This document shows positions 9,307 through 18,206 of a stretch of 56,834 nucleotides of DNA, one piece after another. The position numbers were made by a program, and so were the translations under genes. A model generated the notes under the pieces. It was given only the letters and a program-made list of their open reading frames with translations. It searched no databases and had not been told where the DNA came from. The stretch's first letter is position 1. Every line of letters starts with the position of its first letter. The DNA comes from Candidatus Zhuqueibacterota bacterium (GTDB lineage: Bacteria; Zhuqueibacterota; Zhuqueibacteria; Thermofontimicrobiales; Thermofontimicrobiaceae), in assembly GCA_016783825.1 (NCBI GenBank), contig JADHVV010000005.1, positions 1 to 56,834 on the forward strand. Direction: 5' to 3'.

Positions 9307-10610
9307 TCAATTGGAATTAATGGAAACATAGCTATTTGATAAGTGGATTTTTTGACTATTTTAGGATTTATTTTTTGTTCATTGAAAAAGACTTCCACCT
9401 GTTTATTTGCCGGAATTTTAAAACTAATTCCCTGGAAATCATCAATAGATGGGGAAAAAAAAGAGCTGAATTTATTGATCCCATTAATGTTAATAACATA
9501 CTTGCTATCCGTATCAGAATATTGCCAATCCAGGTTCTGATTTACGAGATTATATGTTAAGATTCGACTTGTTGTTCCAATCCAGACTCGCTCGGAAAAA
9601 AATAACTCCGCCAAGTCTCGAAATCTATCTACGACTGCTTTTCCCAATGGTAAATTATCATTTTTGTTTTTGCGATCGCCAAGATGGATGTACAGAATTA
9701 AATAACCGTGTTTTTCAAGTAACCGTTTTAATACTTTGTCGCTCAATAGATCAGAGAAATCGTCCTGCCAATCCAATCTCCCATTGCCAAATCTTTTAAA
9801 ACGGAATATGGGTGTACCATCTCTCAATTTTTCATTTTGAATAAGCGCATTTTGAAAATCAATTGGCTGCCAGGGAATAAAATGTTTGTGTGAAATTTTA
9901 TTATATCCATTATCAAGGAGTGATATAATCCCTTTAGTGACACTTTTACTTTTATTTTTAAAACCCTTGTAAAGAGGACTTCCCCAGTACGCTTCACTCC
10001 ATTTGCTTTTTCTGTTTTGCCCAACAATACCGGTTAAAGACAACTCACAATCCCAGTAAAATTTTATTCCGTATTCAGATAATAAATCCGAGTGATAATA
10101 AGGTGAAATGTTCTTTTCATTCAAATCTGAAGGTTCATTAAGAATTTCACCTTTACCCGATGAAAAAGCACCGATATTCTGTACACTTTCAACGCCGCCA
10201 TGATTTGTCCAAACCTTTAATTTCAAACCATATTTATCCAGTTCTTCAATTGCCTGAAGCGCCAATTTCCTGGAAAAATCCTGGGGGGAAGTAAAATTAC
10301 CATAACTATGAAGAACATCAATTATCCCCGCACGGATCAAATCACGAATCGCAGGGGCGTTTTTGGATTTTCTGCCTTTAAAATCTTTGAAATAAGAGAA
10401 TGCTGCATTCGCATTTCCCTCTTTGTCATACATCCAGAACGAATCGCCAACAGGCAGTGACAAGCCTCGTCCGAGAGCTGTTTTTTGATTTGAATTTAAA
10501 AATTTATGGATCGTTAAAAAATTATCCCATGATGTACTGTCAATGTCGCTGCAAATTGCTAAGGCAGCCTGAAAAGGATAGGGAAATTTTAAAAGCTCAA
10601 TATTGTTCAT
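9294..10610 (-). CDS. Polysaccharide deacetylase-like protein of EPS cluster
   Basis: FPYPFQAALAICSDIDSTSWDNFLTIHKFL start and internal DVLHSYGNFTS / WTNHGG motifs resemble NodB-like folds; flanked by EPS genes. Confidence 0.5.
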   Translation of the reverse strand: MNNIELLKFPYPFQAALAICSDIDSTSWDNFLTIHKFLNSNQKTALGRGLSLPVGDSFWMYDKEGNANAAFSYFKDFKGRKSKNAPAIRDLIRAGIIDVLHSYGNFTSPQDFSRKLALQAIEELDKYGLKLKVWTNHGGVESVQNIGAFSSGKGEILNEPSDLNEKNISPYYHSDLLSEYGIKFYWDCELSLTGIVGQNRKSKWSEAYWGSPLYKGFKNKSKSVTKGIISLLDNGYNKISHKHFIPWQPIDFQNALIQNEKLRDGTPIFRFKRFGNGRLDWQDDFSDLLSDKVLKRLLEKHGYLILYIHLGDRKNKNDNLPLGKAVVDRFRDLAELFFSERVWIGTTSRILTYNLVNQNLDWQYSDTDSKYVININGINKFSSFFSPSIDDFQGISFKIPANKQVEVFFNEQKINPKIVKKSTYQIAMFPLIPIEWPL

Positions 10611-10616
10611 TTAAGA

Positions 10617-11135
10617 TTACTTTCTTTCCCCGATTTGTTTAGCAGGTACTCCACCAACAATGGTATAAGGCTGAACACTCTTTGTAACCACCGATCCTGC
10701 GGCAACTACAGCACCATTGCCGATTTCAATCCCGGGGAGAATAATTGAATATGCTCCCAACCAGACATCAGAACCAATATTTATATCCTGTTCAACGCCG
10801 TCCTGATCCCTAATTAGCTGTTCCTTTTTCAGTCCATGATTGTCAGAAGTAATAAATGATCCCGGCCCTATAATTGTATTATCACCCACTGTAACTTTTG
10901 ATTTTTTACCAGCCCAGATATAAACATTTCTTTGAACATGTACATTATCTCCCAGGAAAATATTTTCGGAATAAGCCAAAGACGCAGATGGACGCACATT
11001 GGTTTTCTTCCCACAAGCGCCCAAATGTTTTATGCCATAAACATTATCTGTGAAGAACAAGGCAATGAACTGTCTCAATTGAAACCAAAATACTTTTGAA
11101 AAAATAAGTGATAAATACTTAATAATTTTTTTCAC
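10617..11135 (-). CDS. Hexapeptide-repeat acyltransferase (sugar O-acetyltransferase type)
   Basis: Left-handed beta-helix repeats: GDNTIIGPGSFITSDNH, IGSDVWLGAYSIILPGIEIGNGAVVAAGSVVTKSVQPYTIVGGVPAKQIG. Confidence 0.9.
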   Translation of the reverse strand: MKKIIKYLSLIFSKVFWFQLRQFIALFFTDNVYGIKHLGACGKKTNVRPSASLAYSENIFLGDNVHVQRNVYIWAGKKSKVTVGDNTIIGPGSFITSDNHGLKKEQLIRDQDGVEQDINIGSDVWLGAYSIILPGIEIGNGAVVAAGSVVTKSVQPYTIVGGVPAKQIGERK

Positions 11136-11144
11136 AACAACTCC

Positions 11145-12011
11145 TCAGATTTGGACTACCAGTTTTTGATGAACTTTTTTCAAAAACCATTTGAAATTTG
11201 AGAAAGGAGAGAATAGATATTTTTGCCATCGTTCAGCAAATTGTTTAAAAAACGGATCATTAGTTATTCGAAATAATGATTCCAACTGTTTAATATGGAT
11301 TCGATGATAAAACTTTGCAGTTAAGCGGCGTGGATTTGCAAGCTCATAATAAGACCAATAACCACTGTCATATCGAAACATATTTTCTTTCAAACTTTCA
11401 ATAAACAGGTGAAATTTTTTTTGAGCGTCCTTATCCTGCAAATAAACGAAATAATCATAAACACCAAAAATCGCAAAGATAAATCCGTTTAAGACAGAGG
11501 AACGTTTTGAAGATGATGGGTATTCTTCAATTAATGGCAAACCGTCAGGAAATTCTGAAATAATCCCACCATCCTTTACCTTCACGTCAAAAATTCTCCA
11601 AGCAGCTTGAGCTGCTTCTAAATATTTTTTTTCACCCGAAATTTGAAACGCACGCAGTAAAACAGATATTGCTTGTCCCTGTGCCATTCCTGAAATCCAT
11701 GGCGCTTTAATATCGTAAAATGGGAGATCAAATTGATAAAACCAAACCGCAGACTTGTTTGGCCCATCTTTAGCATGTTCCAACAACCAATTTGCCTGGG
11801 ATAAAAAAATATCTTTGGATAAAGAAGATGAAGTTCTTAAATAATTATTAAAATGAAATAAACCATATTGGCATACTGTGATCGGATTATGTTTCCAACC
11901 AGGTAACCTGTGAAAACGACTTAACGGCACTCCATTATCATCAAATTCATACTCAGAAAAATCTTCGCCGAGGCGTTTATTCAAATCAATATAGTAAAAT
12001 CCTAATTTCAT
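11145..12011 (-). CDS. D-glucuronyl C5-epimerase domain protein
   Basis: WFYQFDLPFYDIKAPWISGMAQGQAISVLLRAFQISGEKKYLEAAQAAW, SSVLNGFIFAIFGVYDYF and SYYEL are characteristic of the glucuronyl C5-epimerase C-terminal domain. Confidence 0.8.
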   Translation of the reverse strand: MKLGFYYIDLNKRLGEDFSEYEFDDNGVPLSRFHRLPGWKHNPITVCQYGLFHFNNYLRTSSSLSKDIFLSQANWLLEHAKDGPNKSAVWFYQFDLPFYDIKAPWISGMAQGQAISVLLRAFQISGEKKYLEAAQAAWRIFDVKVKDGGIISEFPDGLPLIEEYPSSSKRSSVLNGFIFAIFGVYDYFVYLQDKDAQKKFHLFIESLKENMFRYDSGYWSYYELANPRRLTAKFYHRIHIKQLESLFRITNDPFFKQFAERWQKYLFSPFSNFKWFLKKVHQKLVVQI

Positions 12012-12793
12012 TCGTACATCCGGATGCGACGGTCATTGAAAATATCATTATTTTCTGTTATATATTTATTTTTTGCCAACAAAGGATCTATTTCACATAC
12101 AAATGTCTGCTCTTCTTTCGCTTTTGCCCGGTGAATTATTTCGCCCAAACAACCGGTAATTTGACTGCAACCGGAAAATTTCAGTTCCTGCCCATTTCGT
12201 ACTTCTTTTCCAATACGATTGGCAGTAATTGCAAATACTCTATTCTCAATGCATCTCGTAACCATAGCATCTTGACAAAATGGAAGCACTAAATTTGACG
12301 GATGACAAATAATATCAGCGCCGCGCAAAGCCAATGTTCGTGTTGCTTCCGGGAAAATCCAATCAAAACAGATCATTACACCAATTTTTGCAGTTCCAAT
12401 ATCCCACACTTGAAATGGTAAATTTCCCGGAGCAAACCATTTCTTTTCATTATCAAATAAATGAATCTTTCGATAAAAACCGATAACTTTACCCTCTTTG
12501 ACAACAACAGCCGAATTATAAAAATGATTTTTATCTTTTTCAGCCAACCCGGCTACAATGGTACAATTATTTTCGTTTGATAATTTTTTAAGAAATTCTG
12601 TAGTTACCCCATTGGGAATATCTTCTGATAAGTTTTCAACTTCGTCCTGGGAAGTGAATAAATAGCCTGTATTAAACAATTCAGGAAACACCCATAAATC
12701 TGCACTTTCATTTTTTATGAGGTGGGTAACAGTTTCGAAATTTCGATCCTTTTTTCCAAAGGCTATATTAAACTGAAGAAGTCCGATGCGCAT
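12008..12793 (-). CDS. Carbon-nitrogen hydrolase (nitrilase superfamily)
   Basis: E-K-C triad context: DLWVFPELFNTGY, VIGFYRKIHLFDNEKKWFAPG, IGVMICFDWIFPEATRTLALRGADIICHPSNL. Start probably MRIGLLQFN (12793) rather than the ORF-track start at 12823; overlaps the next gene by 4 nt. Confidence 0.9.
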   Translation of the reverse strand: MRIGLLQFNIAFGKKDRNFETVTHLIKNESADLWVFPELFNTGYLFTSQDEVENLSEDIPNGVTTEFLKKLSNENNCTIVAGLAEKDKNHFYNSAVVVKEGKVIGFYRKIHLFDNEKKWFAPGNLPFQVWDIGTAKIGVMICFDWIFPEATRTLALRGADIICHPSNLVLPFCQDAMVTRCIENRVFAITANRIGKEVRNGQELKFSGCSQITGCLGEIIHRAKAKEEQTFVCEIDPLLAKNKYITENNDIFNDRRIRMYE

Positions 12794-12842
12794 AATTAAT
12801 TTCCCATAATCCAACCTGGACAAGCCAGAACCAATAAGCTAA

Positions 12843-12929
12843 CTGGGTAATTAGTTTATTGGGTAATTGGGAATTCATAATATTGATTAATCTATTATTA
12901 CCCAATTTCCTTATTAGCAAATTACCTTT
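12843..12929. repeat. GGTAATTAGTTTATTGGGTAAT palindromic repeat family, copy 1
   Basis: Related copies at 13926-14018 and 35714-35799; internally self-complementary (GGTAATTTG.../...CAAATTACC). Confidence 0.85.
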
Positions 12930-13000
12930 CAAGGGCTCTATTCTAATTTAGTAACTTTTTGCCCATTGTTTAACGATTTCACTTTGTAGGATCTAAACTA

Positions 13001-13744
13001 TCATACCAGTGTCTTATTTATTCTTTTAATCAATTGAACCGCACGCTCGTTTCTTGGATTAATTTGCAAAAATTCCTTTAAAACTTCCAATGCTTTTTCA
13101 TTCCATCCGCTATCCACATAATATTCAGCTGCCATCAAGTAGGGATTTGCTGTTTTATCTTCACCAGTCAGTTTTATTATTATTGCATCATATTTCTCTT
13201 TGAAAATTGGTAAAATTTCCTCTCTATTATCGATAAAATACGAAATTAAATTGATATTTTCCTGGTGATCGGTTAACAATTGAATTAACAAATCAGCCCC
13301 TTGGTCAAACAACTCGGTAATTTTTCTAATGTTTGTGTTATAAGACTTTTTTGATTCCTGGTAAAATTCACTGTCTTTTTCATAATAATCGATTAAATAT
13401 TTAAGCTCCCTGGTAACCAGAACACGATGGAATAAAAGACCGATATTATTCATAAAATTTATTTCTCGCTCATTGGGAGTTATCTTATCAACTGCTTCAA
13501 AAATTTGTTTTTGGGGATTTAAAACTCTTTTGTAGATTAAATGGAAATTCTCTTTTGTTTCATATAAAATATCGCACATCTTTCTCAAATTACTAAAAGT
13601 TATCTGTTGCCGGGAACGATTTGACTTTAAACATTTACTGAATATCAAGAATGCATTTATGTACCCACTTATAATTTCCTGGATTTTCCAATCCTTTATT
13701 CCTGAAATATATGAGCTTACGTTGCTATCGTTATTCTCCGCCAT
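13001..13744 (-). CDS. Hypothetical protein with C-terminal TPR-like segment
   Basis: ORF; PYLMAAEYYVDSGWNEKALEVLKEFLQINPRNERAVQLIKRI resembles a TPR motif. Confidence 0.55.
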   Translation of the reverse strand: MAENNDSNVSSYISGIKDWKIQEIISGYINAFLIFSKCLKSNRSRQQITFSNLRKMCDILYETKENFHLIYKRVLNPQKQIFEAVDKITPNEREINFMNNIGLLFHRVLVTRELKYLIDYYEKDSEFYQESKKSYNTNIRKITELFDQGADLLIQLLTDHQENINLISYFIDNREEILPIFKEKYDAIIIKLTGEDKTANPYLMAAEYYVDSGWNEKALEVLKEFLQINPRNERAVQLIKRINKTLV

Positions 13745-13925
13745 ACAAAATATCCTTATTTTTTGATTGCAAATTATTTTATGTGATCATTCAATATAAT
13801 AAAATTACTTCATATTTTCAAGTAAAATTAGATTTTTTTCTGGTAAAACCAAACCAGGACAAGCCAAAACTAATCAGTTGAGAATGACTTTGTAAACGAA
13901 TTGAGTCTTTTGTAACGCTCTAAAA

Positions 13926-14018
13926 GGTAACTTGGTAATTAGTTTATCGGGTAATAAGGAATTCATAATGCTGATAATTTTTTATTACCCAATTTCCTTA
14001 TTACCAAATTACTTTTCA
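13926..14018. repeat. GGTAATTAGTTTATTGGGTAAT palindromic repeat family, copy 2
   Basis: ggtaacttggtaattagtttatcgggtaataaggaattcataatgctgat...ttacccaatttccttattaccaaattac. Confidence 0.85.
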
Positions 14019-14081
14019 AATGTTCTTTTTTTGTATTCCGTATGCTTATGCCCAATGTTAAGGAATTTGTCTGTTCAAGAA

Positions 14082-15530
14082 CTAACAGTGATGGATTTTC
14101 TCCAGAAATAATTTATTTTCACTAATGTAACGGCGAGTTATTTCCAGGCACTTGTCTAAAGTTCCGCAATCATCCACATTAAAAAAATTCACCTTATTTT
14201 TATTCAAGTACAACCACCTCCAGATGATCTCTATTTGTTCCGAAGAAAAAGAATTCTCATTTTTACTATTTTTGAAGAAGAATTGTTGAACAGTATTTTT
14301 CAGCACAATAATATCAGGCTTGTCCTTATTAAAAGAATATCGTATTGCTGATTTTATTCCGTTAACTAAAAACAGGGTGATGGTGTTTAACATTTGAGAT
14401 GGCAGAAAAGCAATAACTCTCCTTTCTAAATATTTTTGTTCTTTTAAATGATGAATCTTGAATTGTCTATTCAATTCCGGTTGATATTGGTTTATATATT
14501 TATTTTCAAGCAGCAAAGCCTCCAATTCAGAACCAGTAGTTTCAATTTGTAAATCATAAATATCACTTAAAACTTTTTTACCTTTTTCGTCCACATCATA
14601 TCTATTTGCAAAATAAGATTCTACACGAGATTTCAGATTTTTAGCTTTGCCCACATAAAATACTTCACCTTCTTTATTTTTCATTAAGTATACACCTGGA
14701 GAAGATGGCAAATCTTTAATAAACTGCTCATCGAAATTATAGTTAGAAAAATTTACCCATTCAAATGTATCAGTTAAAAATATATTCAAATCTTCAATTG
14801 ATTCAATATTTATTTTTTTTAATTTATCTAATAATTCAATCCAGATATCAATAAAAAGATCAGTACGTTCAGAAAAATTTAGAGGTGAATGATAAGAAAT
14901 ATTTAATCCATCAGCAATATCTTCCACGGTTTTATTTTTATGACCAGGTATTAATTTCCTGGATAAATCTTTCAAATTTATTTTCTCAATCTCTAATTCA
15001 AATTTCCCATTCTGCCTGAAAAACCAGTTTAATCTATCCATGGTTTTACATGGCGAATCACTAACCAAAACAGAACCTGTTAGGCTCTCATAAATTGTAT
15101 CCAAATTGGTTAAAAATTTTCCATCAATTTCTGTTTGAGAGATTAGCGTTTCTCTCTTATTTTGAATTTCGTTTGAAATTTTAATTGGAATATCTATTGT
15201 GAATATTTTTTTAGATACCGGTTTAAAATTCTTAACTTGAGCAATCGCCAGTAAAACGGGCAATTCTTTTTTATTATTGATGGGAATAGTTTTGTATTCA
15301 ATGATTGAGAAGACAATATCATGCAAGCTCTGTTTTTTTTCTTGTTTTTTAACCGACCAAAAACCAGATTCTTCTTTCACAAATCGAACGTCATCTGATA
15401 ATATTGAATCAACAATTTTCTCTGCCTGGGGAATCGGTTTATCAAAAGTGTAAAAAAATTTTTCTAATATTTGCTCGGGTGTTATTGTCTCGTGTTTTTC
15501 AAGAAGGTATTTGTAGATTTTTTCTTTCAT
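14082..15530 (-). CDS. GIY-YIG nuclease-domain protein (UvrC-like nuclease module in a larger protein)
   Basis: LPSSPGVYLMKNKEGEVFYVGKAKNLKSRVESYFANRYDVDEKGKKVLSDIYDLQIETTGSELEALLLENKYINQYQPELNRQFK is a GIY-YIG domain placed mid-protein. Confidence 0.8.
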   Translation of the reverse strand: MKEKIYKYLLEKHETITPEQILEKFFYTFDKPIPQAEKIVDSILSDDVRFVKEESGFWSVKKQEKKQSLHDIVFSIIEYKTIPINNKKELPVLLAIAQVKNFKPVSKKIFTIDIPIKISNEIQNKRETLISQTEIDGKFLTNLDTIYESLTGSVLVSDSPCKTMDRLNWFFRQNGKFELEIEKINLKDLSRKLIPGHKNKTVEDIADGLNISYHSPLNFSERTDLFIDIWIELLDKLKKINIESIEDLNIFLTDTFEWVNFSNYNFDEQFIKDLPSSPGVYLMKNKEGEVFYVGKAKNLKSRVESYFANRYDVDEKGKKVLSDIYDLQIETTGSELEALLLENKYINQYQPELNRQFKIHHLKEQKYLERRVIAFLPSQMLNTITLFLVNGIKSAIRYSFNKDKPDIIVLKNTVQQFFFKNSKNENSFSSEQIEIIWRWLYLNKNKVNFFNVDDCGTLDKCLEITRRYISENKLFLEKIHHC

Positions 15531-15617
15531 ATCTCAAAAGTAAGAAAAATATTTGAAAAATCAAAATGATTTTATTATACTTTTTAAAATGTAATACCTC
15601 AATTATTGGTGGTAAAA

Positions 15618-15648
15618 ACTTTACTAAACCTTGAAGGTTTAGTAAAGT
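15618..15648. repeat. Perfect palindrome ACTTTACTAAACCTT-G-AAGGTTTAGTAAAGT (copy 1)
   Basis: 15+1+15 nt exact inverted repeat; second copy at 51903-51935. Confidence 0.95.
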
Positions 15649-15687
15649 TGCTCTTTCCGTAATAGTTCGCCACCCTAAACTAATGCT

Positions 15688-15816
15688 GTCATTCCGGCAT
15701 GTTTGTAGCCGGAATCTCCGGATGTTTTATACTGTTTGCGCAAAATAAACGTCCAAAAGTTGTATTATAGAGATTCCGGCATTCCTCCGCCAGCTGGCGG
15801 ATCCAGTCGGAATGAC
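15688..15816. repeat. GTCATTCCGGC...GAATGAC dispersed palindromic element (copy 2)
   Basis: GTCATTCCGGCATGTTTGTAGCCGGAATCTCC ... GGAATGAC; other copies at 2063, 32971 and 51974. Confidence 0.9.
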
Positions 15817-15874
15817 AGATGAACTATTACCTCTTTCCCAACCTGGACAAGCCAGAACCGACTGAAAAAGAATC

Positions 15875-15963
15875 TCACGCAAAGTCGCGAAGCCGCAAAG
15901 AAATCGCAAAGTTTTTTTAGATTTTCTTTGCGTAATCTTTGCGTTTCTGCGGCTTTGCGTGAA
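15875..15963. repeat. CACGCAAAG...CTTTGCGTG inverted repeat
   Basis: cacgcaaagtcgcgaagccgcaaagaaatcgcaaag...ctttgcgtaatctttgcgtttctgcggctttgcgtg. Confidence 0.85.
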
Positions 15964-16244
15964 TTTTTTTTTTTGCCCATTGTGCAAGAAAATAACTTTT
16001 TAGATACTAATACTGATCCAAGAATGATGTTTTACCTAAAAATGTAAAACCTCAGTTACATGTGGAAACAAGCACATTTACTTTGTGCCTTTGAAATATA
16101 ATTTCGAATGAAACATCAAGACGAATTTTTTAATGCAGTGATTTTTCTACTTCATTGTGGGATTGATAAAAAATCACCTGTATGACGTTATGAAACCTTA
16201 TTCTTGTTTTTTAAACCTTAGTAGTAAAAAACCAAGCCCCATTT

Positions 16245-16397
16245 TTACCTTATTACCTTATTCTTCTGCAAAGTCTCATGGTAATGTTTTATGAATTGTT
16301 CATAGTCATCAGCAAACGTTTCTTTTTTGTGATTCTCAGGTTGATTAAGCATACTGAATACAAAATGGGTGTCTAAGTTGTTATATTCTACTTTCAT
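16245..16397 (-). pseudogene. Internally deleted IS200-like (Y1/HUH) transposase remnant, 50 aa
   Basis: MKVEYNNLDTHFVFSMLNQPENHKKETFADDYEQFIKHYHETLQKNKVIR: an N-terminal YNNLxTHFVF joined directly to C-terminal LNQPEHHxKxTFxxEYExFxKxYxxTL typical of IS200-like transposases; catalytic core absent. Flanked by 16-bp perfect inverted repeats (16247-16262 / 16402-16417). Confidence 0.6.
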
Positions 16398-16768
16398 ATC
16401 AAATAAGGTAATAAGGTTTACGGATTTAGTTGATTTTCATATTCTACTAAGGTTTTAAAGATAAAAATAAGGTTTTTATTAACTCAACAAGTAGCTCAGA
16501 TTTGATAACAACTGTCTCTCTTGCTCAGGGATGTGAGTGCACTGGACGCTAATACAACGATAGACTTTATATTTATAGTTTAACTGCCATCCCGGCAACA
16601 ATGCGTCATATAAAATAAAAGCAAAGCTACATTAATCTACCGATAACTGAGGTATTGCCTAAAAATTCAAATAATGCTTGACTCGTTGTTAAATATTGTT
16701 TAAATTCAATGTGAAAAATTATTTTGATAATTATTAAGTCGGTTATTTACGCATAAAATTATTTATAT

Positions 16769-17179
16769 ATGAAAACTTTAACCAAAGAATTTAAAAAAAC
16801 TATTGAAGCCTGGCATGTTGTTTCAAATATATTATCAACCATTCATACTGAAGAGCAGTATAACAATGCTGTCGATCTTCTGGATACCTTAATAAACAAG
16901 GTTACGAAAGGGGAGAATTTTATAATTGAATCATTAATTGATACATTGGGTACATTAATTAAAGATTATGAAGATAGGAATTTTCCTGAACCTGAAGGAG
17001 ATCCGATAGGATGCTTAAAATTCCTGATGAACGAGCATGATATTAAAGAGTATGAGTTAATAGAACTTGGAAGTAGAAATGATATATTGAATATTTTAGA
17101 AGGAAAAAAACATCTAAATGTAGAACAGATCAAAGCATTGAGCAAAAAATTTCATGTTTCTCCTGCTGTATTTATTTGA
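16769..17179 (+). CDS. HigA-like antitoxin / HTH protein (no adjacent HigB seen)
   Basis: N-terminal region plus C-terminal Xre-like HTH: GCLKFLMNEHDIKEYELIELGSRNDILNILEGKKHLNVEQIKALSKKFHVSPAVFI. Confidence 0.75.
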   Translation: MKTLTKEFKKTIEAWHVVSNILSTIHTEEQYNNAVDLLDTLINKVTKGENFIIESLIDTLGTLIKDYEDRNFPEPEGDPIGCLKFLMNEHDIKEYELIELGSRNDILNILEGKKHLNVEQIKALSKKFHVSPAVFI

Positions 17180-17200
17180 ATAATTGATAAGAGATAAGAA

Positions 17201-17446
17201 ATGAAGAATATTATTAATTTGCTCGATGTAGTTGCACTTACTGTTGACTTGCCTGAATATAAATTATATAGAGGGCAAGTTGGCACAGTGGTTGAAATAC
17301 TTGCAAATGGTAAAGCGTATGAAGTAGAATTCAGCGATCAAAATGGTCGTACTTTTGAATCTATCGGCTTACGATCTGATCATATCATGGTATTGCATTA
17401 TGAGCCAATAACCGATGATTCAGTTCTTGTTGCAAATGCAGTATAG
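17201..17446 (+). CDS. DUF4926 domain protein
   Basis: LLDVVALTVDLPEYKLYRGQVGTVVEILANGKAYEVEFSDQNGRTFESIGLRSDHIMVL. Confidence 0.8.
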   Translation: MKNIINLLDVVALTVDLPEYKLYRGQVGTVVEILANGKAYEVEFSDQNGRTFESIGLRSDHIMVLHYEPITDDSVLVANAV

Positions 17447-17454
17447 AGGAAAAA

Positions 17455-17697
17455 ATGGAATTCATCATAAGAGATGTCTTAAAAAACTGTCCAATATGTG
17501 ATTCTCATCGAATCAAACGTGTGGAAGGTACGGTTAAAAGAAAAATTCGCCGAAAAGTTATCCGAATACCTAAAGTAATATATTGGGTTTGTGAAAGTTG
17601 TGGTGAAAAGATTTTCTTTCCAGATTCTTTGAAACAAATGAGAACGTATGTAAAACAACATGCTGATTTGGAGACAGAAAGATTACAAACTTCATAG
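17455..17697 (+). CDS. YgiT-type zinc finger protein (MqsA N-domain like)
   Basis: CPICDSHRIKRVEGTVKRKIRRKVIRIPKVIYWVCESCGEKIF: paired CxxC motifs. Confidence 0.75.
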   Translation: MEFIIRDVLKNCPICDSHRIKRVEGTVKRKIRRKVIRIPKVIYWVCESCGEKIFFPDSLKQMRTYVKQHADLETERLQTS

Positions 17698-17706
17698 GTT
17701 AAGTAG

Positions 17707-17895
17707 TTGAGAAAATTTATGAACTTTTTAATTGAGAAGTTAGAGACAAGACTCAAGCCGCGTATTTCCGAAGGAGTAAAGGAACGGCTTGAAGAAATAA
17801 TTGAATTAGCTGACAATGATGTTTTAGATTTAATTCGCCCAAGAAATATTGAACAAGAAGTATTGGACATAATTGATGAAATTAAAACCAATTGA
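17707..17895 (+). CDS. Small hypothetical protein
   Basis: 62-aa acidic/helical ORF with TTG start, collinear with the preceding three genes. Confidence 0.45.
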   Translation: MRKFMNFLIEKLETRLKPRISEGVKERLEEIIELADNDVLDLIRPRNIEQEVLDIIDEIKTN

Positions 17896-17921
17896 ATTTC
17901 AGTCCACAAACCTGGTATAAT

Positions 17922-17959
17922 AAAAAAGTCTCACTATTTTCACAGCGAGACTTTTTTTA
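17922..17959 (+). terminator. Rho-independent terminator
   Basis: aaaaaagtctcact-atttt-cac-agcgagacttttttt: stem with one mismatch, followed by a T-tract. Confidence 0.85.
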
Positions 17960-18206
17960 TTTAAATTAAACTAATAAAAACCAAGCGCGACAAATTGCGG
18001 TAATAGAGACATTCATAATCGTTCAATTTAAAGACTACTGCAACTGCTACTTTATGAATAATACTGATAAATTTATTTTAAAACTTTTGTACAGTCTCTA
18101 CCATTTTAAAAATAGTAATGTAACTGCACAGGCACAGTCTGTATTCCTTTTAAAAAAATAAAGTAACTGTACAGGCAAAGAAACCGAAGATTTAACTGAT
18201 AACAAA

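Noticed and set aside
17505-17909. 134-aa ORF on - strand
   Set aside because: Overlaps the YgiT-like and hypothetical genes that have better protein signatures.
18033-18090. Similarity between 18033-18090 and 30946-31015 (CTGCTACTTT..GAAT..TACTGATAAATTTATTT) as a regulatory motif
   Set aside because: More likely another dispersed intergenic repeat (CAGTAGCAG family, also near 41037 and 44785) than a shared regulator site.
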